Shown here one piece after another: positions 24,501 through 34,009 of a DNA stretch of 64,000 nt. Origin of the DNA: Mytilus californianus (Eukaryota > Mollusca > Bivalvia > Mytilida > Mytilidae); assembly GCF_021869535.1 (NCBI RefSeq), contig NW_026262690.1:84923995-84987994 (forward strand), read 5' to 3'. The notes under the pieces were generated by a model. The model worked only from the letters and a program-made list of their open reading frames with translations. It had not been told where the DNA came from and did not search any database. The stretch's first letter is position 1. Every line of letters starts with the position of its first letter. A program made the translations under genes and the position numbers.

Positions 24501-27500
24501 TCCTTTTTGCCACCTTGCTATGCAGATCTGTTTTTGAAGATTTTGAAACTGCTTAGAAAAATAACAAAACCACTGAAACAAACTTTACACCATAAACATT
24601 CATATAATTAACATTTTTGCATGATGTCAGTTCTGTTTTAATTGTTGTAAGAGCTCTGTAAAAACTTCTTCTGGCTGAAATCTGGAGATGAAAGGACTTT
24701 TCCAGAATTATTTGTAAGGGGTGTCATATTGTTGTCTGGTTGATGTTTCATTGAAGTATAATTAAAATACTTTATAACAAAAACATTGGCGGCAGAGAAG
24801 AGCCAAGGAATATTTAATCTGATTAAAATACCACCATCTGACAAAACCAGCAGATCCCCAAAGCTCTTTAAAACAGAAACTAGAAAGGAATGTTTTCAGA
24901 TCCTTGTAAGCAAACCTTGGATAGAGGGTCTGTATTTTAATCAGATTGAGAAGATTTCAAACTATTTCTTAATTCAAAGCTTGACATATTGTACTTACTC
25001 TTGTCAATAGTTGTAGACCATTTGTTGACCTCTTGTGGTCTTTTGGTTTTTTTGGCAATGTTTGGTTGCTTTCTCATTGTCAGACATAAACTCCATTTAT
25101 CATACAATAAAGAAAAAATTCAGGAACAAAAACAAACTGATGTCACACAAAAGCTTTGATCATGGAATAATAAAGAATTTAATGATGACCAACATTATTT
25201 TATATTTAACATTAAACTTCTTAGTTCATGTACTGTAAATACAGAAATTGTTGCAAAGTTCTTGTTATTGCGAAAAATATACAACTGGATATGTTTTACA
25301 AATCTATAAAAAAAAACTCCCCATTATTTTGATGGTATTTCCTGAATTCTTAAGTTAATTTTACATGTTTGTCCATTGATCAACAACATCAACAATGGCA
25401 ATAATAAATGCATACAAAAATTCATAAATTTACAGTATTATATGAATAACATACAAGATAGCTGTCTTGCAAATTATTCTGATGCCATTTTATATAAAGA
25501 TCAAACCTTTCAAGATATAAACAACTTTTTCATTTCTTTGCATGTAAAATGATTTAAAGAGCATATACAGCCTAGCACATTTTTTTTAAAAGATGAATCT
25601 CAATTTGCTACAATAGATTTTGATATTAACTTTTTCAGCTCGAAAAATTAAAAAGATAAAAAAAAAGAAAAGAACTCCTTTGAAGAAAAGACTTGAAGAC
25701 AATGTGGAGGATAAGGATGATGTTGATTTAGAACAAAAAGCGAAAAGTGAATATCCCGGACCAAGTTCTGCTATTGTAAAGACAAATCCAACAAAAAAGA
25801 AAACACCTGAAGTACCAAGGAACCGGTCACCAGTAGGTTCACCAGGCATGTCACCTGGTATGATATTACGTTTGTCATATCAGGAAACAGATGATGATGT
25901 TGATGTAGTTGAGGATGAAGATGTTAACACTTGTTTATCTCCCTTGCTGTCAGCTCAAAAAGAAAATCGTGCAAAAAATATACCAGCAGCAATAGGTAGT
26001 TGCGAACAAAAGAAAAAACGTCGGGGAAGGTCAAGACATAGGAAAAGGTCAAGGTCTTCCTCGAGTGAATATATCCCATTGTCATCTATAAGACATAGGC
26101 TGAGATCTTCTTCACGTGGACCTGCTCGACAAAGTAGGAGCAGGTCTCCTTCATTATCAGAGGAATCTCATGTTAGTGGAGATCTGTCCCACTCTCCTAG
26201 AGGAAAAAGATTTAGTCGAAGAAGGTTGAAAAATAGATCTCGATCATCATCGTCAGACTCATTGGTAAATTCAAGATTGAGATCAGCTTCTCGTAAAAGA
26301 AAGAGATCAAGATCGTCTTCATCCGAATCATTAGTTCATAAAAGGTTAAGATCTGCTTCTCGTGGGAGAACGCGTGAAAAAAGGTCATCTTCGTCACTCG
26401 AATCACCAGGATTTTCCAGAACTAGATCAGTTTCACGGAAACGTAAGATAATTGAATCTCCATCAAAAACTACCAGTTCAAAACAAAATTCAAAGAAGAC
26501 ATTAGCTTATGATGAAGTTGATGGAGAAAGTTTGCCAGTCAGGCCGTCATCTGAGAGCAAGAAAAGGAGGAAAAGTATAAATCACCCTTTTTCTGCACAC
26601 GGATACAAAAATAAAAAGAAGAGAAGACCAAAGGTTAAAAGAATGCTAATTAGTATGGAACCACAACTGTCTTATCTGTCACCAGTCGCCCAGTATCAGT
26701 ATGGTCCACAGGTAATCACTGGTAGTAGTGAAGATTCTGATAATCCTGTTAAAGAATTCACTCCGAAAATATCTCGATCAGAGTGTGGACCTTCAGACAA
26801 TCCTGTGAAAGTGTCCTCCCCAAAAAAGTCGACAGCTAAACCTGGTGGAAAGGAAATGGCTAATACTTTTGAACTTTCTTCATCTAGCTCAAAAATAGGG
26901 TCAAAACAAGAGAAACGGACTTATGGTGTAGAACTGTCTTCCACTAAATCGCAGATTAAGTCGAGGGGAAAAGATTCAGAAAATATCAGTGAGAATTTCA
27001 AAGAAGGAAAACTCTTTTCAACAAATGGTAAAATTCAAAAAGTGAATGGTCAGTTGTTGATGGGGTCTAAAAAAGAATCAATGAGTCCTCAGAAAGGGAG
27101 CAACAAGTTTAATATGAGCAAATCTCCAAAAAGTGGTAAACAAATAAAAAAAACTTACAAAAAGAGAAACAAGATAGATTCTAAACAAATGTTGATTAAT
27201 CAGTGGCTGAAAAGCAGCAAAGAATGTAGAATAGATGATAAGGAAAATAATCACAACAAATTCCTAACTATCAAATGGCAAGGGAATAAGTATATACTCA
27301 TGAAAACACATGAACAAAATGGCAACTGTTTGTCAACAATTTCTCCCTATATCTGTAAAAGTCGACAGCCAAGTCCCAATGCAAGAGCTTCACAGCTGAG
27401 GGAAGATAGGCAGCAAAGTCCCAATACTAGAGCATCAAAAGTTAAAGAAGACATACTACAAAATACAAATATAGGAGGTTCAAAGTTGAGAGATGGTATT

Positions 27501-28049
27501 CAGCAAAGTCCAACTACCAGATCTTCACAATTAAGGTCAGGAAGTCCAATTACAAGAGCATCTAAGAGTCCACAGCCGAGTCCATTAATTAAACAAACTC
27601 CCAGGTCGCTACTGACTGAAGACATCTTACAAAAAATATCAGAAAAGAGATCTAGCTTGATTAAAACTTATCCACTTAGATATTCAAATAAGCCTGAAAA
27701 CGGCAATGTCAGGTGTTCGCTGTCATCAAAATTTGTGGATGGTGAAACAGCGAATGATTCTTTCCCTGTACTACATTCTATTCTGAATGACCAAGTCACA
27801 TTGAAAAGTTCTCCAAAAGAGAGTAGAGTAACTCCGTCTAAGATGAACAGTCCTGTAAGTCATCCTGTCGTGGAGGAATTGAACAGTTCGGGAAGTAGTG
27901 ACACTTTAAGTTACATGGATGAGGACTTTCTTACATCTGATGATTCGGACAATAAGGAGCCATCTGAAATCGAGACTAAGTATGTAATCAAGAGATATGA
28001 CAATGTCAATGGCCTGGAACAAGTTCAGGTTGTACTGCCAAGCAGTTGA
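15445..28049 (+). CDS. PHF7/G2E3-like protein with PHD and RING-like fingers and a Ser/Arg-rich tail (5' end missing)
   Basis: Exons 15445-15554, 16414-16518, 18094-18218, 19263-19443, 19964-20070, 20986-21102, 23040-23161 and 25639-28049 join in frame with GT/AG sites, giving about 1091 residues. Numbered from the first whole codon: residues 7-122 form an extended PHD (CVFC...HYFC knuckle, then CYCC, CVVGSC, HLGC, FCQDH); 140-190 a RING-like module (CAIC, CC, FHRSC, CPLC); 231-285 a third zinc module ([21 protein letters not shown]). This order is that of PHF7 and the N-terminus of G2E3; no HECT domain follows, so it resembles PHF7. In mammals PHF7 is a chromatin-binding E3 ligase for histone H2A in male germ cells, and fly Phf7 controls male germline identity; a similar nuclear role is inferred. 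The tail is unusually long, with RSRSSSS-type repeats. The initiating exon lies upstream and must end in phase 1. Confidence 0.88.
15675..15905. mobile_element. TGGATTCATT-family MITE, copy 1
   Basis: Left 'gtggattcatttattttcg', right 'caaatgataatccacagta' (inverted). Related copies at 20165-20365, 23170-23490 and 53530-53640. It lies in the intron after the first PHF7-like exon found. Confidence 0.7.
16414..16518 (+). CDS. PHF7-like exon 2: linker of extended PHD
   Basis: Exactly 35 codons, phase 0 to 0, acceptor gacag, donor gtaaat. Encodes [10 protein letters not shown] and [10 protein letters not shown], matching the family's linker between zinc knuckle and PHD finger. Confidence 0.88.
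16625..16745 (+). repeat. Minisatellite, unit about 38 bp
   Basis: About three tandem copies of a unit with 'aaagaatagagaataatgag' and 'gtgctaaaatat', degenerating at both ends. Intronic. Confidence 0.75.
16971..17037 (+). repeat. GATGTGGTATGATTGCCAAT repeat, short fragment
   Basis: Start segment of a dispersed repeat ('gatgtggtatgattgcaaat', 'gagacac', 'ccagagttcgaatga'). Longer copies are at 20699-20957 and 23700-24336; other fragments at 42112-42152, 46203-46275 and, reversed, 55880-56000. Confidence 0.75.
17348..17558. mobile_element. TACTGTAAATTCAGAAATT-family MITE, diverged copy
   Basis: Left 'actgttaattcagaaatttc', right 'aattcaaaacatacagt' in inverted orientation; 'gcatttattattgcc' follows the left end. 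Clearer copies at 25226-25437, 29584-29959 and 57622-57828. Confidence 0.55.
17664..17900 (+). mobile_element. tRNA-derived SINE remnant
   Basis: 'tcggtggtttagtggtagca' fits a tRNA A-box region. The following 'tgctgctttcttgtcaagca' segment and 'agagactgatactggtaggc' look like the body of a SINE. The B-box part is missing, so it is an internally deleted, inactive copy. Confidence 0.5.
18094..18218 (+). CDS. PHF7-like exon 3: PHD finger core
   Basis: Acceptor tttacag, donor gtattt; phase 0 to 2. Encodes [19 protein letters not shown] and [10 protein letters not shown], with the C-x2-C, C-x3-C-like and H-x2-C ligands of the PHD part of the extended PHD domain. Confidence 0.9.
18460..18690 (-). 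mobile_element. MITE-like repeat (TTTGACTnAAATAGA family), reverse copy
   Basis: Reverse-orientation relative of 12790-13090 and 21290-21580. It runs from 'cctcagggagttaactct' to 'agtcaaagttttgggtaccc'. Confidence 0.6.
18929..19124. mobile_element. MITE with GGGCTATTCCATT termini
   Basis: 196 bp. Left GGGCTATTCCATTAAAATGA; right, reverse-complemented, GGGCTATTCCATTTAAATGG. Non-coding; intronic. Confidence 0.85.
19263..19443 (+). CDS. PHF7-like exon 4: end of ePHD and start of RING-like module
   Basis: Acceptor ttttag, donor gtatga; phase 2 to 0. Encodes [10 protein letters not shown] (last ePHD ligands) and then [27 protein letters not shown], the first ligand pairs of the RING-like module. 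Confidence 0.9.
19964..20070 (+). CDS. PHF7-like exon 5: end of RING-like module
   Basis: Acceptor ccacag, donor gtaagt; phase 0 to 2. Encodes [16 protein letters not shown], the final C-x2-C of the RING-like module, then [10 protein letters not shown], a family-typical linker. Confidence 0.9.
20165..20365. mobile_element. TGGATTCATT-family MITE, copy 2
   Basis: Left 'aagtggattcatttgttttt', right 'gataatgaatccacagta', inverted. About 200 bp, intronic. Confidence 0.8.
20699..20957 (+). repeat. GATGTGGTATGATTGCCAAT repeat, longer copy
   Basis: Runs through 'tatggtatgattgtaattga', 'ggccttcaacaatgagtaaa', 'aacgagaaaactaatggcc' and 'accaacaacaacca'. It follows the same order as the fuller copy at 23700-24336, without that copy's SINE insertion. 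Confidence 0.8.
20986..21102 (+). CDS. PHF7-like exon 6
   Basis: Acceptor tacag, donor gtaagg; phase 2 to 2. Encodes [17 protein letters not shown] and [13 protein letters not shown], the start of the third zinc module, which is highly typical of PHF7/G2E3 proteins. Confidence 0.9.
21290..21580 (+). mobile_element. MITE-like repeat (TTTGACTnAAATAGA family), copy 2
   Basis: Begins 'aatggggtacccaacacttt' and ends 'cctgtaccccccctta', so the outer GGGGTAC blocks are inverted. Best-defined copy of the family in the window. Confidence 0.7.
22165..22450 (+). repeat. Element with CGACnGCAAAAA end, partial copy
   Basis: 'ttcgactgcaaaaaattttg' and 'gcgtcgtccgaagacatttg' followed by 'aaaggaaggttgggattgat'. 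It is the same family as 62225-62990 (reverse), here with a single internal unit rather than four. Confidence 0.75.
22470..22870 (-). repeat. CGCAGAGGT-core repeat, reverse copy, with poly-T/A/G blocks
   Basis: Reverse orientation relative to 5290-5600 and 60855-61020. Its left part has alternating runs of T, A and G (22465-22555, with G-runs at 22494-22510 and 22531-22554). The 'caattcgcaacagcatagtg' segment is present twice (about 22557 and 22622). Apparent open frames here are homopolymer artefacts. Confidence 0.75.
23040..23161 (+). CDS. PHF7-like exon 7: third zinc module
   Basis: Acceptor tttcag, donor gtaagt; phase 2 to 1. Encodes [19 protein letters not shown] and [13 protein letters not shown], completing the third zinc-binding module. 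Confidence 0.9.
23170..23490. mobile_element. TGGATTCATT-family MITE, copy 3, with internal duplication
   Basis: Ends 'atggattcattatcattcat' and 'aatgaatccacagta'. A 106 bp internal segment starting 'aggcttatatgcagactt' is duplicated in tandem (from 23275 and from 23381) with only a few differences, so that duplication is recent. Confidence 0.75.
23700..24336 (+). repeat. GATGTGGTATGATTGCCAAT repeat, near-complete copy with nested SINE
   Basis: Order of landmarks: 'atgtggtatgattaccaata', 'ccaccagagttcataatg', then a SINE (23839-24097), then 'aattcaaacgagaaaact', 'caacgacaaccactg', 'ggctcctgactttggacagg' and 'ctaacctgggactg'. It ends near an A-run. It has no coding capacity that I recognise. 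Copies across the window make it one of the most abundant families here. Confidence 0.85.
23839..24097 (+). mobile_element. tRNA-derived SINE with target-site duplication
   Basis: The head is tRNA-like: A box in 'ggtggccgagtggtctaag', B box in 'ggttgtgagttcaaacccc', and spacing that fits a tRNA with a long variable arm. The body has 'tttctccgggcactccggct' and 'aaaagtggcgttaaaacacc', and the tail is (ATCAA)n. A 14 bp duplication TCAGCTATGAAAGG flanks it at 23825-23838 and 24098-24111, showing target-primed insertion into the host repeat. Relatives: 57963-58200 (reverse) and tail fragments at about 35350-35400 and 4825-4850. Confidence 0.92.
24640..25010. repeat. Repeat with ATTTTAATCAGATT inverted segments
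   Basis: 'tttaatctgattaaaatacc' on one side and 'tctgtattttaatcagattg' on the other are inverted. The 'tcagatccttgtaagcaaac' block recurs at about 19712 and 54356. A diverged MITE is likely. Confidence 0.45.
25226..25437. mobile_element. TACTGTAAATTCAGAAATT-family MITE
   Basis: Left 'gtactgtaaatacagaaatt', right 'attcataaatttacagta' inverted, with 'aatggcaataataaatgcat' before the right end. 212 bp, intronic. Confidence 0.75.
25639..28049 (+). CDS. PHF7-like terminal exon: basic, Ser/Arg-rich tail
   Basis: Acceptor tttttcag; continues phase 1 from exon 7 and runs 802 codons to TGA. It opens with a lysine/arginine block ([17 protein letters not shown]), then an acidic stretch with [12 protein letters not shown]. 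About 26005-26455 codes for an SR-type region in which RSRSSSS...LRSASR units recur three times. About 27360-27570 codes for imperfect repeats of [12 protein letters not shown] type. The protein is low in hydrophobic residues throughout, so mostly disordered, with several candidate nuclear signals. SR/RS repeats suggest phosphorylation and nuclear-body or RNA/chromatin contacts; that is inference. Confidence 0.9.
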
Positions 28050-28900
28050 TGACAATATATTCATATATATATCACACACATTGTGGCAGCTTTTATGTAT
28101 AGCATAAACTGTGCGTTTACAATTTACTATATTGCTTATCTATGGACAAAATAGGTCTGAAATTAGACAGTTGCCAGTTTTGACTATTGATATCACTTAG
28201 GCACTTTCACTGAAAGAGATATAAAAGTGCTATCATATAACCTTTTATGAAGATTATTCCAGGGACATTTGTTGTGAACAAGGAAGTAATATCTTTTTAG
28301 TGTAGCTTTATAAAAAAGTTAATAAATCACTAGTATGTGACTGTATTAAAGCCCCATTTATTATGGACTCCTACTTAAAAAAAACATACTTTATTTTAAG
28401 GTATTTCCATGATGGGTTTTGTTCACAGTTTGTTTCTTAGATGGGCCAGTTAAATCTAAATTGTGTTTATTGTTTGTGATTCACTGCCTTGTAAGATGCA
28501 ATTTTATTGACAGGGTAAATTTAGTGGTAAATTGCCTTCTGTGAAAAATACGACACACAGAAAAATTTCCTGATATACGGTAGTAGTAGGTGTAATACAG
28601 AGATTCTCCGTCTTGTTATGTGAATTGACAGCCAAAATGTCTTGAGAATAAATTTAAGATTTCACACTAAAAGAAATTTAATGAATTGGGTTTGTGCAAA
28701 GATTTCATACAGGTATATATAAATGATTTGAAAAGTTTTTTCCTCTGAAATATGTAGTACAATGTACAAGTAAAATCTTCTTTAACATTTCAATGCTTCT
28801 ATTTTAAAAATTTTATTTCATTTTGATGTAAAGGCACTTTCAACACTTTTTACAACCCTATAAAATTACAAAATAAAGCAATTGATTCTCATAATTGCAT
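28050..28900 (+). other. PHF7-like 3' UTR
   Basis: Non-coding and repeat-poor. AATAAA occurs at 28321-28326 and 28872-28877. The distal one is followed by a T-rich stretch and is the better candidate for the main cleavage site. Confidence 0.55.
28872..28877 (+). terminator. Candidate polyadenylation signal AATAAA
   Basis: About 820 bp after the PHF7-like stop codon. A proximal alternative is at 28321-28326. Confidence 0.45.
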
Positions 28901-29583
28901 TTTTATTCTACAAACATGAAATTACTAGCATTGACTAGTTAAAACAAGCCTATCAATTTGTGTTTCGATGCGTTGTTTTGATGAGAGCACCTGCAGTCAT
29001 AGATGTTTCATTTTATACGGAAATAGAATATAACTTTTTGAATGCCTCTCCCAATCATAATTAGCCATTGGAAATTGTATGAAACACCATGTAATTTTAT
29101 TATATCATCAACCATACATGTGTAAAATCAACTTTGCAAAACTGTCCTGTAATTTGAATTTAACAAGCAAAAAAAAATTAAGGCATTGAAACAAATATTG
29201 CTCAAGTGAAACAGTCACTGACAGTTTGATTAGGCTGATTTTACCTTACATTTGGACCTGAGTACTGCAATTTTGGTCTCAAATTCTGAAGTTTTTATAA
29301 ATAGTACTTAATGAAATTCAGAAGAGTTTTAATACCACATTGGTTGAATTGGAAAAATTAGATAAAACCATTATGGTTTATGCTGTAAATCTATCACCCC
29401 AACACTCAGTCTGTGCAGGATGTATTTATACAAAGCAATGTCTGGTAGCAATGGGACGTTAAATCCAATGACTCTCGCTGGTAGAGTGCCACTCTTTCTG
29501 CACATTAAAGACCGGACTTGTGAAAACTCTGAAGAGTGTGTAGACCACATATTGCCAGGCAAAATTACTGCCCCATCCCAACA

Positions 29584-29959
29584 TACTGTAAATTCAGAAA
29601 TTATTGCGTGCATTTATTATTGCGGTTCTGAATAACAGGCCATTCATTAGGAGGCGGTACCCGGTACTTTTACCCTCCTATGCTACTGATAAGTACCGCC
29701 TGAATTTTTATATAAGATGTTCATTGAATATATTGAAAAGTACCACCTTCAAATAGGAATGTACCGGTCAACATGAAAGATAATGAAACCCCTGTGAATA
29801 ATGGACAAATATGCGAGATTAATTATTGCGATTTCAGGAAAATCTGCACACAGATATATGTATAAGATATCAGAATGCGAATTCTTAATATTGCAATACT
29901 CACCTAGTTGCAATATTCGCATTAATAAAAACTTTGAAATAATTGCTGAATTTACAATA
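29584..29959. mobile_element. TACTGTAAATTCAGAAATT-family MITE with an internal insert
   Basis: Left 'tactgtaaattcagaaatta' then 'gcatttattattgcgg'; right 'aataattgctgaatttacaa' in inverted orientation. A segment of about 165 bp (about 29636-29800, 'ggcggtacccggtacttt') is foreign to other copies and appears inserted. Confidence 0.7.
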
Positions 29960-30399
29960 CTCTCTTTTCTAGTGAGGTTTGCAAAATTCTCACCCTTTAT
30001 CTCAGTTGACCCACTTTGCTGAACCTGTCTTCTAGGTTATATAATTAACTCTTCCCTGAGTAAACATTTAAGATTTGCCACTGGACATTAAGCAAAGAAA
30101 AATCAAACAAAATGTAGTCAATAGGTCATTATTTTTACTAATACACTTATTATGAGTATGTATTATATGAAGAAGACCATTTAAAAAATATATCACCCTT
30201 TCATTAAATCTGAACTTTTTTCAAAAGCCAGCGTTAAGTATTTGTATGATATATACTTTAATTGATGTTATTTTTGGCATATCCCCACCTTGCACCATAT
30301 TTAATTTTGTCTCTCTTTGACCTTGCACCTGTTTACAAAGATGTTTGGCTGATTAGTAACATTTTGAATTGAAACTTCATAAACTTTTTGTCAGTATAC
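29960..30399. other. Intergenic, nothing recognised
   Basis: AT-rich spacer between the MITE and the first duplication unit. Confidence 0.5.
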
Positions 30400-30910
30400 A
30401 TTGAATATGTATAGAGGGTGGTCTTACTTATTTGGTTAACTAGAATACGACTGCTCGCTTGGTGTTGACTTAAATTAAACAGGTCCATTGAAAGGTGTTT
30501 TTGATTAATTCCTTCACAATGAAATCTGTTTTGTATTTAGTTATGTGTTTATAACTATGTCTTGCCTCATATGTGTTCAGCTAAGAGTAACTAGAAGTAC
30601 AAGTACCTTTTGTTCTTTTAAGATCTTGTAACAACATGTGTTCAACATGTCAAGAGGTCAGATAGGTATTTAAATGTCTAATGAATAATTTTCTCTGCAA
30701 TTTCATAAAATTTGTGTACGATAAGAAAGAAAATCAAAAACACATTCAATGTAATTGATTTTTTGTGAATCGGTGAATAGGAGCAATAATTGTATTTTAA
30801 ATTGTCTAAAGAATTCTACCAGACAGTGTGTGACAAAATTTTCAACAAATCCTAGATTAAAAAAATGTTTGTCCAACACTTTGCTACCATGAATGCATAC
30901 TGTGATTTAA

Positions 30911-31147
30911 GGCCACCATTGAAAAATTCTTTGTTTGATGTTGCCTATCTATGCCTTATAGGGTTGGGTAGGTAGGGATTTCATTTTTTTGGCCAACAAC
31001 ATTTGTTACATGTTTAAGACAAGAAAACGACGTTAGAGCAGGAAAAAATATTAAAAAAAAAATTGAACAAATTTGTGTCATAAAATTTTTGGGTAGGCTG
31101 CTGTATGTAGGTAGGCATCATCAAACAATCTAAGTTTAATTTTGGCC
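30911..31147. mobile_element. MITE with TAA target duplication, absent from unit 2
   Basis: 237 bp. Left GGCCACCATTGAAAAATTCT, right reverse-complemented GGCCAAAATTAAACTTAGAT; both continue to a TTGTTTGATG block. Flanked by TAA on both sides (30908-30910 and 31148-31150), whereas unit 2 has one TAA at 37409-37411. A 3 bp TAA duplication fits the PIF/Harbinger superfamily. Confidence 0.88.
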
Positions 31148-32398
31148 TAACATAAATGTGTTCTTTAATGGTGCTTTATACAGTATAACATAGTGTGTTT
31201 TCATCTTGTTTGTGTGTGCTTATTTTGTACACAGAAATATTTGCATTATTTGTCAAATATTGACTGATTTTTGCTATGCATTTATGCATGAATGCTTTTA
31301 ATTGAGTGCAAGTTAAGATTATTTTATCACAAAAGACTAACATTTCTGTTTGCTATGCAAAAAAATGTAGATATTTTATATTATCATGATTATAGAGAAG
31401 AATCTTCCAAGACCTACAGAGAACTTGGGGAAAAAAAGTTTTTTGCATTAAGACTTGGTCTGCATAAAATATCTTTAAAGAGTTTACTATTTGTATTAAG
31501 TTTTCATTGTTAAATGTTGCTTGCAAAAGGAAAAGACAGATTATTGTGTATATATTAAATTGTTTAACCAAACTATCAAATTAGTAACTTAGTTTTAAAA
31601 TATTGTTTGGGCATTACTCCTTCATATATCCATGTCAATATTTATAACTTGTCATGCCCTATAAAAGCCTAAAGGTCATGCGAGATATTGCTATCACTTG
31701 GTGCTCTTTGTTCATTGTTGGTAATCTTTTTCACATTTCCATTCTTTTCTCTTGAATCCCCTTTCAGATTTTTATCTGAGTTGACAGTCATAATGAAATG
31801 GAGGTATTCTCTAAAAATTCTAGTTGAATAAAAAATGGCTGCCATGGGCAATATTTGATTCTAATTATAAATGATCTTCTTTTAATGTTTACTGGGTTAC
31901 AAACATGGGGAGGGGAGGGGGGCTTTGAACTTTTATTTGAAATAAATCAATAAAAACATGATGCTGCCTGTGACAATCTCGACTGAAATCTATTCTTGAA
32001 TCTTCTTTTAATGTTTTGAATCTAAGTGATTGATGAAAACAAAGCCGTTAGATGTTTTATATACCAAAAGTTATCTTCTCTTGAGGAATTAAGGGGTTGT
32101 GAGTGATTAAGGCTGCTCTAAGCCTCTATTTATAGAATTTTATAGCATTATATTGCAGTAGGCGGCTTCATTTGATTATTGCTTACTTTAGTTATATGCT
32201 TACAATGTAACTTTTTGAATCCTGTTTGTAATAAAATTTATTGAATTATGAAAATATGAATTTTTGTAATAAGAGGAATGTAAGATATATATATATATAG
32301 ATGAAATCTCTAAATAGCATAATTTATTATACCACAATTAACATTATTTGAAAGGAAAGATTGCTCTGCTCTGCCTTATACACATAGTAGTAATTGCT

Positions 32399-32868
32399 AG
32401 TTTGAATGTCCCTTTGGTATCTTTCACTTAAATTCTAATTCGTAAACTCAAACGAACATAAAATATTTATCAAATAACCACAAACTCTTACATGGGAGAC
32501 GCCACTTGCAGAGACAAGCGCACATTTTATTATAAATATGAGTATAATATTGTGGAAAGTTCATATAAATACACAGGTAATAAGCAGCTTGTACATGTAC
32601 TGGTTTCCCCATATTAGTGGTCTACAAATCTGAAAATAATAATATAATATAATTAATAATATTATTTATTTGGCAAAATGCTACTGTACACTTTGACTGC
32701 AATGGCTCGAATCACTTTAAACCACCTGAGTTCACTCGTGCATGAACTCAATATCCCAATCGAACTGACCTTACTATAATTAACCAAACACTAGTCAACT
32801 ATAAACAAACAACGTTTTTACATGTTCGATTTTTGTACAACTTTGATAAATACATCTCTCTTCTAGAA
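32399..32868. other. 470 bp block present only in unit 1
   Basis: Bounded by CTAG on both sides; unit 2 has a single CTAG at the corresponding place (about 40050). This fits a microhomology-mediated deletion in unit 2 or a gain in unit 1. No coding potential was recognised. Confidence 0.65.
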
Positions 32869-33564
32869 GTCACCTTAGTAAAGATTGTTTAGTATGCAAA
32901 AAATGTCTTGCAAATGGTAGATTCAGTTTCAGTTTCAGCAAACTAATATTTTAAGACTTGGGTTTTGGAAATCAGTAGATTGCAAAGGTGAACCAGCTTA
33001 ATTCAGTTTATTTTGCCCCATTAGATTTCTGTTACACATGAACTATTTTGAATTAGGTTTTAAACGACATAGAGGAAATTGGTGTACACATGTTTGGTTT
33101 ATGTAATAAATAAAATCATCATAGATACCAGAATTAAAGTTTTGTAAATAAATTTGAACATTATTTTCAACAGCTTATAGTTTTAAATAGCTTGTGTTAT
33201 AGTAGAATAGAATAACTGAAGAATAATTGTTAAAATGAAGGATGGTCTTTCCTATAGAAGTCTGTGTATAGTTTATATAAAAATATGTTGCAATCTCAGC
33301 ATATGAAGCTAAGTATCATGTATTTTTTCAAGTTTATAATTAAAAGATCTGCATGTCAATTTTTCTACAATTTTCTGACCTCAATCAGATTATCTAGTTC
33401 AGTGATATATTTCATAAATTAATGTTTGTATTCAAACTGTTTGTGAAATAAAAACGAAAAAAATCAAGAAAATATCTTTGTGTTTTGTTTTTCATTAAAC
33501 AAGTCAATATATTGCCATGCTTCAGTAAGAGGCTTAGGTCATAGTCCAAGCACTTCAGTTCATT

Positions 33565-33840
33565 CCTTCACACTGATGATCCGTAAGTGATCTGGTGGTA
33601 GGGTCCTTTCTACAAGTACAGGAGGTAGTGGGTTCAATCCAAAAGTCAGGTCTGAAACTTGACTGAAAGACTTGAAATTTTGTATTTCATGCTTAAGGGA
33701 TTTTAGAGGAAGAGCAGAGATTGGTTGGGCTGGAGTCAGAATTATGTGTCCGGGTAGGGTGACATGCCTTCTTGCAGAGCTTTACCCTGTGAACCAGCTC
33801 ATTATGTTGGCCTAGTAAAAAGCAGGGTTCAAATTCATAT
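33565..33840 (+). mobile_element. tRNA-derived SINE in unit 1
   Basis: A-box-like 'tggtggtagggtcc' and B-box-like 'gtgggttcaatcc' are followed by a body with 'ctggagtcagaattatgtgt' and 'cctgtgaaccagctcattat'. The same copy sits in unit 2 (41010-41295), so it predates the duplication. Confidence 0.65.
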
Positions 33841-34009
33841 CACATTTAAAATGTTCTCATCCTGAATATGCATTTAGTTTTCCACTATACATAAGACAAT
33901 AAATATACTATAAGCAATAGGTCAACTGTATTTGGAATATGGAATGATTACATGTCTGATTGGCAGAGATCATCCAAACTTGACCTCATTTTCATGGTTC
34001 ATTGAACAG

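Noticed and set aside
25639..28049. Search for a HECT ubiquitin-ligase domain, which would make the gene G2E3
   Set aside because: The exon is low-complexity and basic from end to end and then stops; there is no room for a HECT fold.
33588..33650. Possible tRNA gene in the duplication unit
   Set aside because: Only A- and B-box-like segments remain, no acceptor stem is formed, and a SINE body follows.
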